A stretch of 64,000 bases of DNA from positions 1 through 64,000 of the forward strand of contig NZ_CAJPVI010000045.1 of the NCBI RefSeq assembly GCF_905397435.1, written 5' to 3'. Positions 1 through 8,260 of the stretch are shown here, piece by piece; position 1 is the first letter of the stretch; each line of letters opens with the position of its first letter. The stretch comes from Cupriavidus numazuensis. GTDB lineage: Bacteria; Pseudomonadota; Gammaproteobacteria; Burkholderiales; Burkholderiaceae. Position numbers and translations under genes: made by a program. Below the pieces are notes generated by a model. That model worked only from the letters and a program-made list of their open reading frames with translations, was not told the DNA's origin and ran no database searches.

Positions 1-66
1 CACGTTGCCACGCTGGCGAGGCAAGCAGTGTTCAATCTGTCGATATTGGGCTTCGGTGATTTCCAT
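1..66 (-). CDS. IS5-family transposase, N-terminal 22 codons
   Basis: Partial coding region with its start codon at 66 and the rest beyond the left edge of the window. Only the N-terminal helix region is visible, so no DDE catalytic residue can be checked. The identification rests on the MEITEAQYRQIEHCLPRQRG start, which resembles IS5-family transposases I know. Only about 41 bp separate the start codon from the element end, as is usual for such IS. Confidence 0.65.
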   Translation of the reverse strand, partial: MEITEAQYRQIEHCLPRQRGNV

Positions 67-107
67 CACCGAAGCATACAACTAAATCAAATTAGTGTGA
101 ACAGGCC
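1..107 (-). mobile_element. End of an IS5-family insertion sequence (partial)
   Basis: The reverse strand from 66 down to 1 encodes the first 22 residues of a transposase (M-E-I-T-E-A-Q-Y-R-Q-I-E-H-C-L-P-R-Q-R-G-N-V), the N-terminus I recognise from IS5-family single-ORF transposases of Proteobacteria. The element end appears to lie at about 107, where the outward sequence GGCCTGTTCACACTAATT reads as a terminal inverted repeat. It is followed by CTAG (108-111), which fits the 4-bp target duplications of IS5-type elements. The other end lies outside the window, so the duplication cannot be confirmed. The element cuts the hydrolase to its right. Confidence 0.7.
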
Positions 108-110
108 CTA

Positions 111-560
111 GGAAACGTCCATGCAGTGGTAGGCCATAGCCTTGGTTCCGCTGCGAGCTTGATTGCCTTCCGCGATGGCTTGCGCGTTAACGCGAGCGTG
201 CACCTGGCAGGTCCCTCTTCGATGTTCGCTGTGGCTTACAACCAGTTGGCTGCTGTAGGTGCGACCTTTGACGTTAGGAGACGATATTTTGAATGGATTC
301 AAGATTTTACTAAGCAATCGGTGCTGGATGCTGACTTGCCATCCCTTACCCAGGGCCTTCTTCATCCAGGTCTCATTCTGCATGGTAGGGCGGACCGTGT
401 AGTTCCGTTTAGGGCATCTGAAGCGCTCTATAGCGCATGGCCTCAGTCGACATTCGTTCCACTGGAAGGACTAGGTCATAGACAATTAATCACCGATACC
501 AAAGTGATATCTGGCTGCGTTGATTTTATCCGTGCGAGGAGTCGGCCGACTCATGTGTAG
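111..560 (+). pseudogene. Alpha/beta hydrolase, 5'-truncated by IS insertion
   Basis: The reading frame enters directly from the IS end with no start codon of its own. It reads VHAVVGHSLGSAASLIAF, a canonical nucleophile elbow (G-H-S-L-G) followed by an amphipathic helix. Further on, HGRADRVVPF has the shape of the catalytic-acid loop, and GLGHRQLI carries the probable catalytic histidine before the stop at 558-560. A full enzyme would have about 100 more residues (lid and oxyanion strand) upstream, now lost beyond the IS. An internal GTG at 126 could allow translation but would lack the N-terminal core, so this is called a truncated gene. Confidence 0.75.
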
Positions 561-1307
561 GGAAGGTGCAGACGCGCTCACTGGGGGATATGGCTGTAGG
601 AATCGCAGCTTCCGCGAAGAGCTATAGATTCGTGGAATCGACTGTCCAATGGTGAGGTGGATGGCAGACGACTGAGCACGAAAATGCCTGCCCGACGCTA
701 TGGAGATCAAGACGCCGTGACGTCTTGTGTTGCGATTCTTTTCTGACCCCGACCCGCCGAGCAGGTCGTTTGGCGCAAAAAGACCTCCCCCTTGGCCGAA
801 CTTCACCTTTATTGACTCGCTACTTCGGACCACTATTGAGACCAACAAAGTAGCAATTGACGTATATAAAAAGTGTCTAAAGAGGCGCTGAATGGGGGCG
901 CAACATGGTTACCTTCTTCTTTCCTCGAGCGGTAGTTGTTCCCGTCTTGGTACTGGCCGGCACTGAGACGTGTGTCAACGCGCAGCCCTACGATCAGGCG
1001 GCACACACTCTTAAGCCGAAGAATCGATTCGGACATCAGCGGCCACGCTGGTTTTGCAGAGCCGCTCGCACAGTCCTCTCGCGGACATAAATCTTCAATA
1101 ATGGTTTCGTCCGAACAATGAAAGTCCGCGGTCGGCTCGATTCACACATTTGCATCGGCCAAGAAACGAGACCGCTTTCGGGCGAATCGGCAGAACATTC
1201 CGTCGTAATGTTCTGCATCAGGTGCTGCACAGCCCGCATCTTTCCGCCAGTATCTCTCCAATTGCTAAAGCAAGCAAATTGACAAATTACTTCGAGGAAT
1301 CTTTGAA
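561..1307. other. Intergenic region without recognisable gene
   Basis: About 750 bp between the truncated hydrolase and the acetoacetate-CoA ligase. Short frames exist on both strands, but none has a ribosome-binding site with a recognisable product. An AT-rich patch near 858-892 could be a promoter. The last 30 bp supply the ribosome-binding site for the next gene. Confidence 0.5.
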
Positions 1308-3311
1308 ATGAGTACCGAAACAATCAAAGCTGTGAACGAAGGTGACATTCTTTGGCAGCCGTCGGCGGATATGGTGGAGGGTGCACAGATCACTCACTAT
1401 ATCCACTGGCTGCGCAGCGAATATGACAAGTCATTTGACAGCTATTCTGACCTCCACGCATGGTCGGTAGATAAAAATGGCGAGTTTTGGGACTCCATTT
1501 GGCGATATTTCGAAATCATCTCAGATACGCCGTACACTGCAGTAGTCCAGGGCGAAATTTCTCGTGCCGCATGGTTTGAGGGTGCAAAAGTCAACTACGC
1601 TGAGCATGTCTTGAGGGCTGCAAAGCACGGAGGCGACGAGCCAGCCATTTTGGGGCTTAAGGAAGGTGGCGACATCACCAGCATGACTTGGTTCGAGCTG
1701 GCGTCAAATGTTCGGAAGCTTGCAAGTTCGATGCGGAGCATGGGTATCGGCTCCGGTGACCGCGTGGCGGCCTATTTGCCGAATTCACCTGAAGCTGTCA
1801 TTGCCCTTCTTGCTACAGTCGCTATTGGCGCTATCTGGTCTTCAACTGCGCCAGAATTCGGCACTGGCGCCGTTGTCGATCGGCTCGCACAAATTGCCCC
1901 AAAGCTCATCTTTGTGGCTGACGGATATCGCTTTAACGGCAATCAGCATGACCGTCGACAAGCGGTCGAAGAGATCATTAAGGCGCTGCCGTCTCTCGAA
2001 CAAGTCGTGTTGGTGCCGCAGCTGAATCTGAATGTTGGTTCCCCTAATACGCAAGGCAAGCCAAGTCGTCGCACCTTTGACGAACTTATGCAAGGTGAGC
2101 CAGTGGGGGAGAACGAGTTTGTCTTTGAACGAGTTCCGCACGATCACCCACTGTGGGTTTTGTACTCCTCTGGGACAACTGGTCTTCCGAAGGCCATTAT
2201 GCATAGCCATGTTGGCATGCTTGTGTCGCATTACGTAGTAAACAACCTACATTTGAATCTTTCTACCGAATCCCGCTTGTTTTTCTACACGACAACGGGC
2301 TGGATGATGTTTAACTCGGTCGTAAGTGCGTTGTTGTGTGGTTCCAGCATTATCACCTACGACGGGAGTCCGACTTACCCCAGCGGAGCCGCGCTTTGGC
2401 GCTTGGCAAGCGAGACGCGGGCTACGGTTTTCGGCGCTAGCCCCACCTACATTCAGGTCATGGACCAAATGAGTGTACGTCCCAAGGACGAATTTGATTT
2501 GTCTGCGCTCGAGTTGATTCTTCTCTCGGGTTCGCCCGCCCAACCTGAGCACTTTGCATGGTTCCATGACAATGTGAAGTCCGATCTTTGGGTTGGTTCT
2601 TCGTCCGGAGGCACTGACATTTGTGGAGCAATTGTCGGTGCACTTCCGACGCTTCCGGTGCGAGCTGGTCGCATCCAATGTCCGATTCTAGGAATCGATG
2701 TCCACGCCTTCGATTCAGAGAACCGTTCAGTTGTTGACGAGGTTGGGGAACTCGTGATCGCGTCGCCTGCGCCTTGCATGCCATTAGGATTCTGGAATGA
2801 TGAACGTCGGGACCGCTATGTTAGCGCATACTTTAAGGATATCCCAGGCGTTTGGAGGCATGGTGACTTCATACAGATCAGTTCTGATCTATCGTCGAAC
2901 ATCCTTGGACGCTCTGACTCCACTCTGAACCGTCACGGAGTTCGGATTGGCACTGCGGAAATATACCGCTGCGTGGAAAAAGTCGATGGTGTACGTGACA
3001 GCCTTGTCGTTGCATTGGAGCGATCGCCTGGCCATTACACGATGGAGTTGTTTATTGCCCTGATGCCCGGCTGGATTTTCGACCAATACCTCGTGAACGC
3101 GATTAAGGCGGCATTGCGGTCCAATTGTAGCCCCCGTCACGTTCCGGACGTGATTCACCCGGTTCAAGCAATTCCATACACGCTCTCCGGCAAGAAGATG
3201 GAGGTGCCAGTTCGGCGAATTCTACAAGGTGAGCCGGTTTCCAAAGTTGCTAGCGTTGATGCAATGAAGGACCCGAGGGCAATCGACGAATTCGTCAAGT
3301 TTAAAGTTTAA
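1308..3311 (+). CDS. acsA: Acetoacetate-CoA ligase (AMP-forming)
   Basis: A 667-residue ANL-superfamily adenylating enzyme predicted to convert acetoacetate, ATP and CoA to acetoacetyl-CoA in the cytosol. The N-terminal region contains the ACAS_N-type segment (YIHWLRSEYDKSF and FWDSIWRYFE). The A3 P-loop is LYSSGTTGLPKAIMHSH at about residues 284-300. The A8 hinge region is GRSDSTLNRHGVRIG near 533, and the acyl-adenylate lysine lies in TLSGKKMEVP near 625-632. The length (650-670) and the TLNRHGVRIGTAEIY motif fit acetoacetyl-CoA synthetases better than acetyl-CoA synthetases. A GAGGAAT ribosome-binding site precedes the ATG. It is followed closely by a small monooxygenase-fold gene. The gene symbol is by family analogy. 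Confidence 0.85.
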   Translation: MSTETIKAVNEGDILWQPSADMVEGAQITHYIHWLRSEYDKSFDSYSDLHAWSVDKNGEFWDSIWRYFEIISDTPYTAVVQGEISRAAWFEGAKVNYAEHVLRAAKHGGDEPAILGLKEGGDITSMTWFELASNVRKLASSMRSMGIGSGDRVAAYLPNSPEAVIALLATVAIGAIWSSTAPEFGTGAVVDRLAQIAPKLIFVADGYRFNGNQHDRRQAVEEIIKALPSLEQVVLVPQLNLNVGSPNTQGKPSRRTFDELMQGEPVGENEFVFERVPHDHPLWVLYSSGTTGLPKAIMHSHVGMLVSHYVVNNLHLNLSTESRLFFYTTTGWMMFNSVVSALLCGSSIITYDGSPTYPSGAALWRLASETRATVFGASPTYIQVMDQMSVRPKDEFDLSALELILLSGSPAQPEHFAWFHDNVKSDLWVGSSSGGTDICGAIVGALPTLPVRAGRIQCPILGIDVHAFDSENRSVVDEVGELVIASPAPCMPLGFWNDERRDRYVSAYFKDIPGVWRHGDFIQISSDLSSNILGRSDSTLNRHGVRIGTAEIYRCVEKVDGVRDSLVVALERSPGHYTMELFIALMPGWIFDQYLVNAIKAALRSNCSPRHVPDVIHPVQAIPYTLSGKKMEVPVRRILQGEPVSKVASVDAMKDPRAIDEFVKFKV

Positions 3312-3337
3312 TAACGGCCGATCTTTTGTGAGAAAAA

Positions 3338-3625
3338 ATGATTGAAGTAATCGTAAAATTTACTCCAAAGTCAGGGAGTGAGAACGAGGTAGAGCGAATT
3401 CTTCGCTCTATGATAAAACCCGTGACCAATGAAGAAGGCTGTCACCGCTACGAACTCTACAAGAAGTTGAACGGGGCAGAGTTCTACCTCGTAGAGGCTT
3501 ATGAGGATGATGAAGCCATCGACGCACATCGCAATAGCGACCACTATATTGCGTACCGAGAAGCTATCAAGACGCTGCTCGATAGAGATATTGATGTTTC
3601 GATCGTTGAGCGTCTTCACTCCTAG
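3338..3625 (+). CDS. Antibiotic biosynthesis monooxygenase (ABM) domain protein
   Basis: A 95-residue single-domain protein of the dimeric alpha/beta-barrel (ABM/YgiN) fold. The diagnostic pattern is visible: an N-terminal strand (MIEVIVKFTPKSG), the EEGCHRYELYKK segment, the FYLVEAYEDDEAIDAHRNSDHY core and a C-terminal strand. Such proteins are quinol or heme monooxygenases, or small isomerase-like enzymes, so the substrate is unknown. It starts 26 bp after the acetoacetate-CoA ligase and probably shares its transcript. A second ABM gene lies at 30299. Confidence 0.75.
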   Translation: MIEVIVKFTPKSGSENEVERILRSMIKPVTNEEGCHRYELYKKLNGAEFYLVEAYEDDEAIDAHRNSDHYIAYREAIKTLLDRDIDVSIVERLHS

Positions 3626-3714
3626 GGTTATTCCTCTCCTGGGATGAAGGGCAGGTACCCATAACCGACAAAATTGCGAGTTCTGGGTGCCCGCTACTCA
3701 AATCGACTTTGTTG

Positions 3715-3849
3715 TCTTGCTCACTTGACACGGCAGACCCCATTGCCGACATCGCATACGACGTCGGCTTTGACAACCCTACGGCGTTCCATCGTGCGTT
3801 CCGCCACTGGACCGGCAGCACGCCAAATACCCATCGCCGAATCATCTGA
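3715..3849 (+). pseudogene. AraC-family regulator, C-terminal relic
   Basis: One frame reads DTADPIADIAYDVGFDNPTA, then FHRAFRHWTGSTPNTHRR and a stop at 3847-3849. This is the second helix-turn-helix and terminal arm of an AraC/XylS regulator. There is no upstream open frame for the ligand-binding half and no start codon, so only about the last 40 codons remain. It marks a regulator lost from between the ligase and dehydrogenase genes. Confidence 0.8.
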
Positions 3850-4103
3850 TTCGATCGCGACTTGCGGCTGAGTGTGAAGCCAACAGGCTTCTCCTACGCG
3901 GCAGGATGGTTTTGCTCTGTCGACTTTCACACAGATACGCGGTCGAGTGAAGTGTACTTGCTTGTCATTGTGGCGGGATTCGTCAGTAAATGGGCAGATT
4001 TTGGTAATCATTTATTCTCCATCGTACCTTACGATTCCTTAATTAACGTCGCAACACAGGGCCGATGCGCCAGTGCACCGCATTCCTGGTTTCAAAGGAA
4101 AAA

Positions 4104-5897
4104 ATGAGCTATACCGCCCCAACAAAAGACATGCTGTTCGCCATGCAGAATTTGGCCGGACTGGCAAGGATTTCAACGCTTCCTGGCTTCGAAGATGCCA
4201 CCCTTGAGACGGTCGAGGCTGTTCTCCATGAAGCTGCGAAGTTCCACAGCGAGGTGGTTGCGCCGCTGAACGTCGTTGGGGACAAGGCACCCAGCAGCTG
4301 GCATGACGGTGAGGTAAGGACTACGGCGGGTTTCCGAGATGCATTCCGCCAATTCGGTGAAGGTGGTTGGCAAGGTATCGTCCATCCGACTCAATTTGGC
4401 GGCCAAGGCCTGCCCAAGCTTATTGGTACGCCGTGCACCGAAATGTTGCATGCTGCCAATATGTCCTTTGGCCTATGTGGGTTGCTGACCGATGGTGCCA
4501 TTGAGGCGCTACTCACCGCGGGTTCTGACGAGCTCAAGCAGCGTTACCTGCCGCGCTTAATCGCCGGCGAGTGGACCGGGACGATGAACTTGACCGAGCC
4601 CCAGGCAGGATCCGACCTGGCGCTTGTACGCACGCGCGCTGAGCGCCAAGCGGATAATAGCTACAAGGTGTCGGGCACCAAGATCTTCATCACGTATGGG
4701 GAGCACGACATGGCGGAAAACATTGTGCACTTGGTGCTCGCGCGTACGCCTGGGGCTCCGGATGGCGTGAAAGGAATCTCGCTGTTCCTCGTACCCAAAT
4801 TTCTGGTCAACAGCGATGGCTCTCTTGGTGCGCGCAACGATGTCGAGTGCGTGTCAATCGAGCACAAGCTTGGTATCAAGGCCAGTCCCACTGCCGTATT
4901 GCAGTTCGGGGACAACGGCGGCGCAGTGGGCTATCTGGTCGGCGAAGAGAGCCGTGGTCTGGAGTACATGTTCATCATGATGAACTCAGCGCGCTTCGCG
5001 GTGGGGGTGCAGGGCATTGCGGTCTCCGAGCGGGCCTACCAGCAGGCCGCAGCCTACGCGAAGGAGCGCATCCAAAGTCGTCCGGTGGATGGCTCGGTAA
5101 AAGAGGCTGTGCCTATCATCCGCCATCCCGACGTACGTCGGATGCTGACCGAGATGCGCGCGCTGACGGAAGGAGCGCGGGCTCTGGCGTTGGTGGCGGC
5201 CAGCTACTCAGATATTGCGCATGCCGCAGCCGAGGACGAAACACGTGCCCAATATACTGCCGCCTATGAATACCTAGTGCCTATCATTAAGGGATGGAGC
5301 ACGGAGATGTCAGTGGAAGTGACCAGCCTTGGTGTGCAGATTCACGGTGGTATGGGCTTTATCGAGGAAACAGGAGCGGCGCAGCACTATCGAGATGCCC
5401 GAATCCTTCCCATCTATGAGGGTACCACCGCCATCCAGGCAAACGACCTGGTTGGCCGTAAAACTGTACGCGATGGTGGTGCGGCGGCACGGGCGATCCT
5501 TAGCCAGATCGACGATATGCTCGCTGCGCTGGCAATGCGTGGTGCGCAGCCGGTATGTAGCGTGATGTACGCACGCTTGAGCGCGGGGCACACCGCACTG
5601 GCCTCAGTGGTGGATTTCGTCGTTAATAACGCACGCACCGATGCCAACGCGGTGTTCGGGGTAAGTGTGGCTTATCTGAAGTTGGCAGGTATCGTATTGA
5701 CCGGTTGGCAGATGGCGCGGTCGCTTCTCGTCGCTATCGAGAAGCATGACGAAGATCCGGATTTCTACAGCGCAAAAATCGCCACCGCTGATTTCTTTGC
5801 CAACCAGATCCTCGTACGCGCGCCGGGAATCGAAGCGGCGATCACCTCCGCTAGCGGCACTGACGGATATCTTACCCTTAGCGACACGCAGTTCTGA
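4104..5897 (+). CDS. Acyl-CoA dehydrogenase, DmdC-like (597 aa)
   Basis: FAD-dependent alpha,beta-dehydrogenation of an acyl-CoA. The protein is about 200 residues longer than classical acyl-CoA dehydrogenases, owing to a C-terminal helical domain as in 3-methylmercaptopropionyl-CoA dehydrogenase DmdC. Visible motifs are GTMNLTEPQAGSDLAL (about 157-172), QIHGGMGFIEETGA (about 412) and RDARILPIYEGTTAIQANDL (about 430-450), which carries the probable catalytic glutamate. ATG 4104 is chosen over 4065 because AAAGGA lies just upstream and the paralogue at 34707 begins at the same place. Substrate unknown. Confidence 0.88.
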   Translation: MSYTAPTKDMLFAMQNLAGLARISTLPGFEDATLETVEAVLHEAAKFHSEVVAPLNVVGDKAPSSWHDGEVRTTAGFRDAFRQFGEGGWQGIVHPTQFGGQGLPKLIGTPCTEMLHAANMSFGLCGLLTDGAIEALLTAGSDELKQRYLPRLIAGEWTGTMNLTEPQAGSDLALVRTRAERQADNSYKVSGTKIFITYGEHDMAENIVHLVLARTPGAPDGVKGISLFLVPKFLVNSDGSLGARNDVECVSIEHKLGIKASPTAVLQFGDNGGAVGYLVGEESRGLEYMFIMMNSARFAVGVQGIAVSERAYQQAAAYAKERIQSRPVDGSVKEAVPIIRHPDVRRMLTEMRALTEGARALALVAASYSDIAHAAAEDETRAQYTAAYEYLVPIIKGWSTEMSVEVTSLGVQIHGGMGFIEETGAAQHYRDARILPIYEGTTAIQANDLVGRKTVRDGGAAARAILSQIDDMLAALAMRGAQPVCSVMYARLSAGHTALASVVDFVVNNARTDANAVFGVSVAYLKLAGIVLTGWQMARSLLVAIEKHDEDPDFYSAKIATADFFANQILVRAPGIEAAITSASGTDGYLTLSDTQF

Positions 5898-6339
5898 GAG
5901 TAAGCAGCCAAATTCACTTTCCATTCTCGATGGTGCGTTCGAACGACGACGCTTCGCACATCGCGATGGGGGCAGAACGTTTTGCGATAACTTTGACTAG
6001 GCGCCAGGACCGATACGGCTGGGCACCTAACGATCGCCGGCGCACACTGGGCATACGCAGCCATCTGGAGCGGCGCATGCCATTCCTTGCCGCCCGCTCG
6101 ATAATTCAAACCGCGTTGCGCCTACAGAGTTAGGGGGGGCGATCGATCTTGGAAAGCATAGGCGGATGAAAGATAGTTCGCGTCGCTCCCGCCACTTCGG
6201 TCAGGAAGCTTCTCGATCGACCGTCGATCAGAATGAGCGTGTGGTTTTTGCTTCCGCAGGGGGGATCGAATTGGCTGTGCACACTTTCAAAATTGGACGT
6301 CGAGTTACCAACACAGTGCGCGGCTCGGGATGGCGGCCT
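5898..6339. other. Convergent intergenic region, nothing recognised
   Basis: About 440 bp between the convergent dehydrogenase and Bug genes. No plausible gene, strong hairpin with T-tract or repeat was found by eye. Confidence 0.4.
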
Positions 6340-7323
6340 CTACTCCGGCTTAAGATTGATAGCTCGAATAATTTCCTGCATTTGAAGGGACTGATTCTGG
6401 ATCATCGAGGCAAATGCCCCGGAGTCTAGCGTAAGAGGCTGGCTGGCGCGCGATGCTGCAAAGGTTGCAAACTCAGGCGACTCAACCACTCGGCGAGATG
6501 CGGTTTGCAGGTAATCGACGACAGCTTTCGGGGTTTTTGGAGGGGCAAAGATACCTGCCCATGTAGGCAAGTCAATCTCAGGATACCCGGCCTGGGCGGT
6601 GGTTTGCACGGTAGGGAGATACGGGTCAGGCTTGTTCTGGAATACTCCCAGGCCCTTCAGTTCACCGTCCCGTATCCGCGGGAGCGCACTGATGGTCGTG
6701 ATCACTCCCAAGTCGACCTCTCCGGATTTGATTGCGAGCAGGGGGGGCGAGTCTCCCTTGTACGGAATGTGCTGTACCTCAATGCCGCTTTTCCTCTTGA
6801 ACATCTCCATGGCGAGATGGGCGGCCGATCCGATTCCAAGCGAAGCGTAATTCAGCGACTGTCTGCGACTCCTCGATATCTTCACAAGCTCAGAAAATGA
6901 CGATGCCTGGAACGACGGCAGAGATACGAGAATATTGGCTTGTGCAGTAATAGGTGATACAGGAATGAATTGCCTAGGGTCATACGGCAGGTTTTTATAA
7001 AGATTTGGGCTTATCGAATGACTTCCAGGATTCCCTGCGACAAGGGTGTAGCCGTCGGGAGGACTATTTAGCGCCGATACCATCGAGACGATCTGTCCCG
7101 CCCCGGGTTTATTATCAATTACGACAGACTGCCCGATTTCGCGGGCCAGACGCGCGGCGAACTCTCTCGAAATGGAGTCGGACGCGCCTCCTGCAGCGTA
7201 GCCAATAATGATTCTAATAGGCCTTTCAGGGAATTTTGCCGCGCGAGCGGATGGAAGCGTTAGCGACGCTGTTGTGACCGCTAGTGCTTCGCAAAATCTC
7301 CGACGAGAATAATTGATGTTCAT
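6340..7323 (-). CDS. Bug-family solute-binding protein with Tat-type signal
   Basis: A 327-residue periplasmic substrate-binding protein of the tripartite tricarboxylate transporter (TTT/Bug) family, which typically binds carboxylates. The N-terminus has an S-R-R-R-F twin-arginine motif followed by a hydrophobic stretch ending in SARA-A, so Tat export is likely. The mature part starts FPERPIRIIIGYAAGGASDS, the usual first beta-strand and ligand loop. IEVQHIPYKGDSP is the conserved mid-protein motif. It is a close paralogue, equal in length, of the protein at 59721. No TctA or TctB gene lies nearby. Confidence 0.88.
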   Translation of the reverse strand: MNINYSRRRFCEALAVTTASLTLPSARAAKFPERPIRIIIGYAAGGASDSISREFAARLAREIGQSVVIDNKPGAGQIVSMVSALNSPPDGYTLVAGNPGSHSISPNLYKNLPYDPRQFIPVSPITAQANILVSLPSFQASSFSELVKISRSRRQSLNYASLGIGSAAHLAMEMFKRKSGIEVQHIPYKGDSPPLLAIKSGEVDLGVITTISALPRIRDGELKGLGVFQNKPDPYLPTVQTTAQAGYPEIDLPTWAGIFAPPKTPKAVVDYLQTASRRVVESPEFATFAASRASQPLTLDSGAFASMIQNQSLQMQEIIRAINLKPE

Positions 7324-7629
7324 AAGAAGTTACTATTCATTCTGAAGTTGTGATGATGCAATGAGCGGTAATAGAGATAATTACACTTTGTAACTTCTTG
7401 GTTTGTGGCGATCTTGAAAAGTTTTGTGAACAGGAGGTTAGTGCACACCGTCACTGACGGCCCTTTGAAAGTGAGTCGTTAGCCGTTGATGGCGCTATAT
7501 AAGCGCGCGATCTGATTTTTGCCGTTTCGACGACAAGGCGGCGGCCCCGCGTCGCCCGAATTGGGGTGTGCGGGGAGTAATGTGGCTTATAGCTCTAGCA
7601 AAGTGTCGTGCACCAATTATTGGCTGCTA
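7324..7629. other. Upstream region of the Bug gene, nothing recognised
   Basis: About 300 bp holding the presumed promoter of the minus-strand Bug gene and the left flank of a palindrome cluster. No gene was identified. Confidence 0.4.
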
Positions 7630-7686
7630 GGGTACCGCTACTACAGTACCCGGCAAACGAAGCTATTTGCGCATCCATATGCGCAA
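7630..7686. repeat. Two perfect inverted repeats
   Basis: Arms GGGTAC (7630-7635) and GTACCC (7646-7651) flank a 10-nt spacer. Then TTGCGCAT (7667-7674) pairs perfectly with ATGCGCAA (7679-7686) across 4 nt. Both lie 140-190 bp upstream of the resolvase relic. They may be recombinase-binding or regulatory sites at the end of an IS607-type element; the role is inferred. Confidence 0.5.
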
Positions 7687-7766
7687 TGCAATCTGGGAGG
7701 CCTCAAGCCGAATCAGAATATGGAAGTGACGAAAAGGAACGCAGCAGGGGTATCTAGCTGTCGTGG

Positions 7767-7835
7767 ATAGGCTGCGCAAACCTGATCTTGCGCGTTTGAA
7801 AACGCATGCCTATACCCGGTTATGATCAAACCGGG
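7767..7835. repeat. Nested palindrome cluster over the tnpA start
   Basis: ATAGGC (7767-7772) pairs with GCCTAT (7808-7813). Between them lie GCGCAA/TTGCGC (7774-7779 and 7788-7793) and GCGTTT/AAACGC (7792-7797 and 7800-7805). A fourth pair, CCCGGTT (7815-7821) and AACCGGG (7829-7835), encloses the ATG of the IS607 resolvase. The density suggests a subterminal recombinase-binding region or an autoregulatory hairpin masking the start. Confidence 0.5.
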
Positions 7836-8151
7836 AACAAAACTTCCATCAATCGATGAAGCGGCAGCTGCGCTCGGCGTGGCCGCCGCCACATTGCGGC
7901 ATTGGCATTGCCAGGGCCGCCTGCTGCCTGCTCTGCGCACCGTGGGCGGCAATCGGCGCTATGCGTCGGAGGCAGTCCCAACCGCTTGCCGGGCACAGAT
8001 GTCTGCGGCCGGCAAGACCATTTGCTACGCCAGCGTCTCGTCTCATGACCAGAGCGCACTGCGGCGCAAGCATGGGGACTGCCATATCGCCGGCGTGCAG
8101 CTTCGATGCGGCCATGAAATGACGGCGCAGCACCTCCACGAGAGGTGGTAG
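7822..8151 (+). pseudogene. tnpA: IS607-family serine resolvase TnpA, truncated
   Basis: The N-terminus (KLPSIDEAAAALGVAAATLR, then HWHCQGRLLPALRTVGGNRR) is the MerR-type helix-turn-helix that opens IS607 transposases. It is followed by GKTICYASVSSHDQ, the first strand of the serine-recombinase domain with the catalytic serine in its SSHDQ segment. After about residue 76 the similarity ends and the frame runs into unrelated sequence to the stop. A working TnpA is about 200 residues long. Upstream palindromes remain from the element end. Confidence 0.8.
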
Positions 8152-8260
8152 CAACGCTGCGCGGTGACCGATAGTCCCGCCGGTGCCGTCTTATTGCTAC
8201 ACGGCCTGCAGAGCGCACGGATAGAATCCAGTGCAGGAAGCAGGTTCGGGAATGCCGTCT

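Noticed and set aside
1308..3311. Acetyl-CoA synthetase instead of acetoacetate-CoA ligase
   Set aside because: The A8 region TLNRHGVRIGTAEIY and the C-terminal LSGKKMEVPVRRIL follow acetoacetyl-CoA synthetases rather than the VSGHRLGT and RSGKIMRR patterns of acetyl-CoA synthetases.
7630..7835. CRISPR array or tRNA-like structure
   Set aside because: The repeats are inverted and all different in sequence, with no equal direct repeats or cloverleaf pattern.
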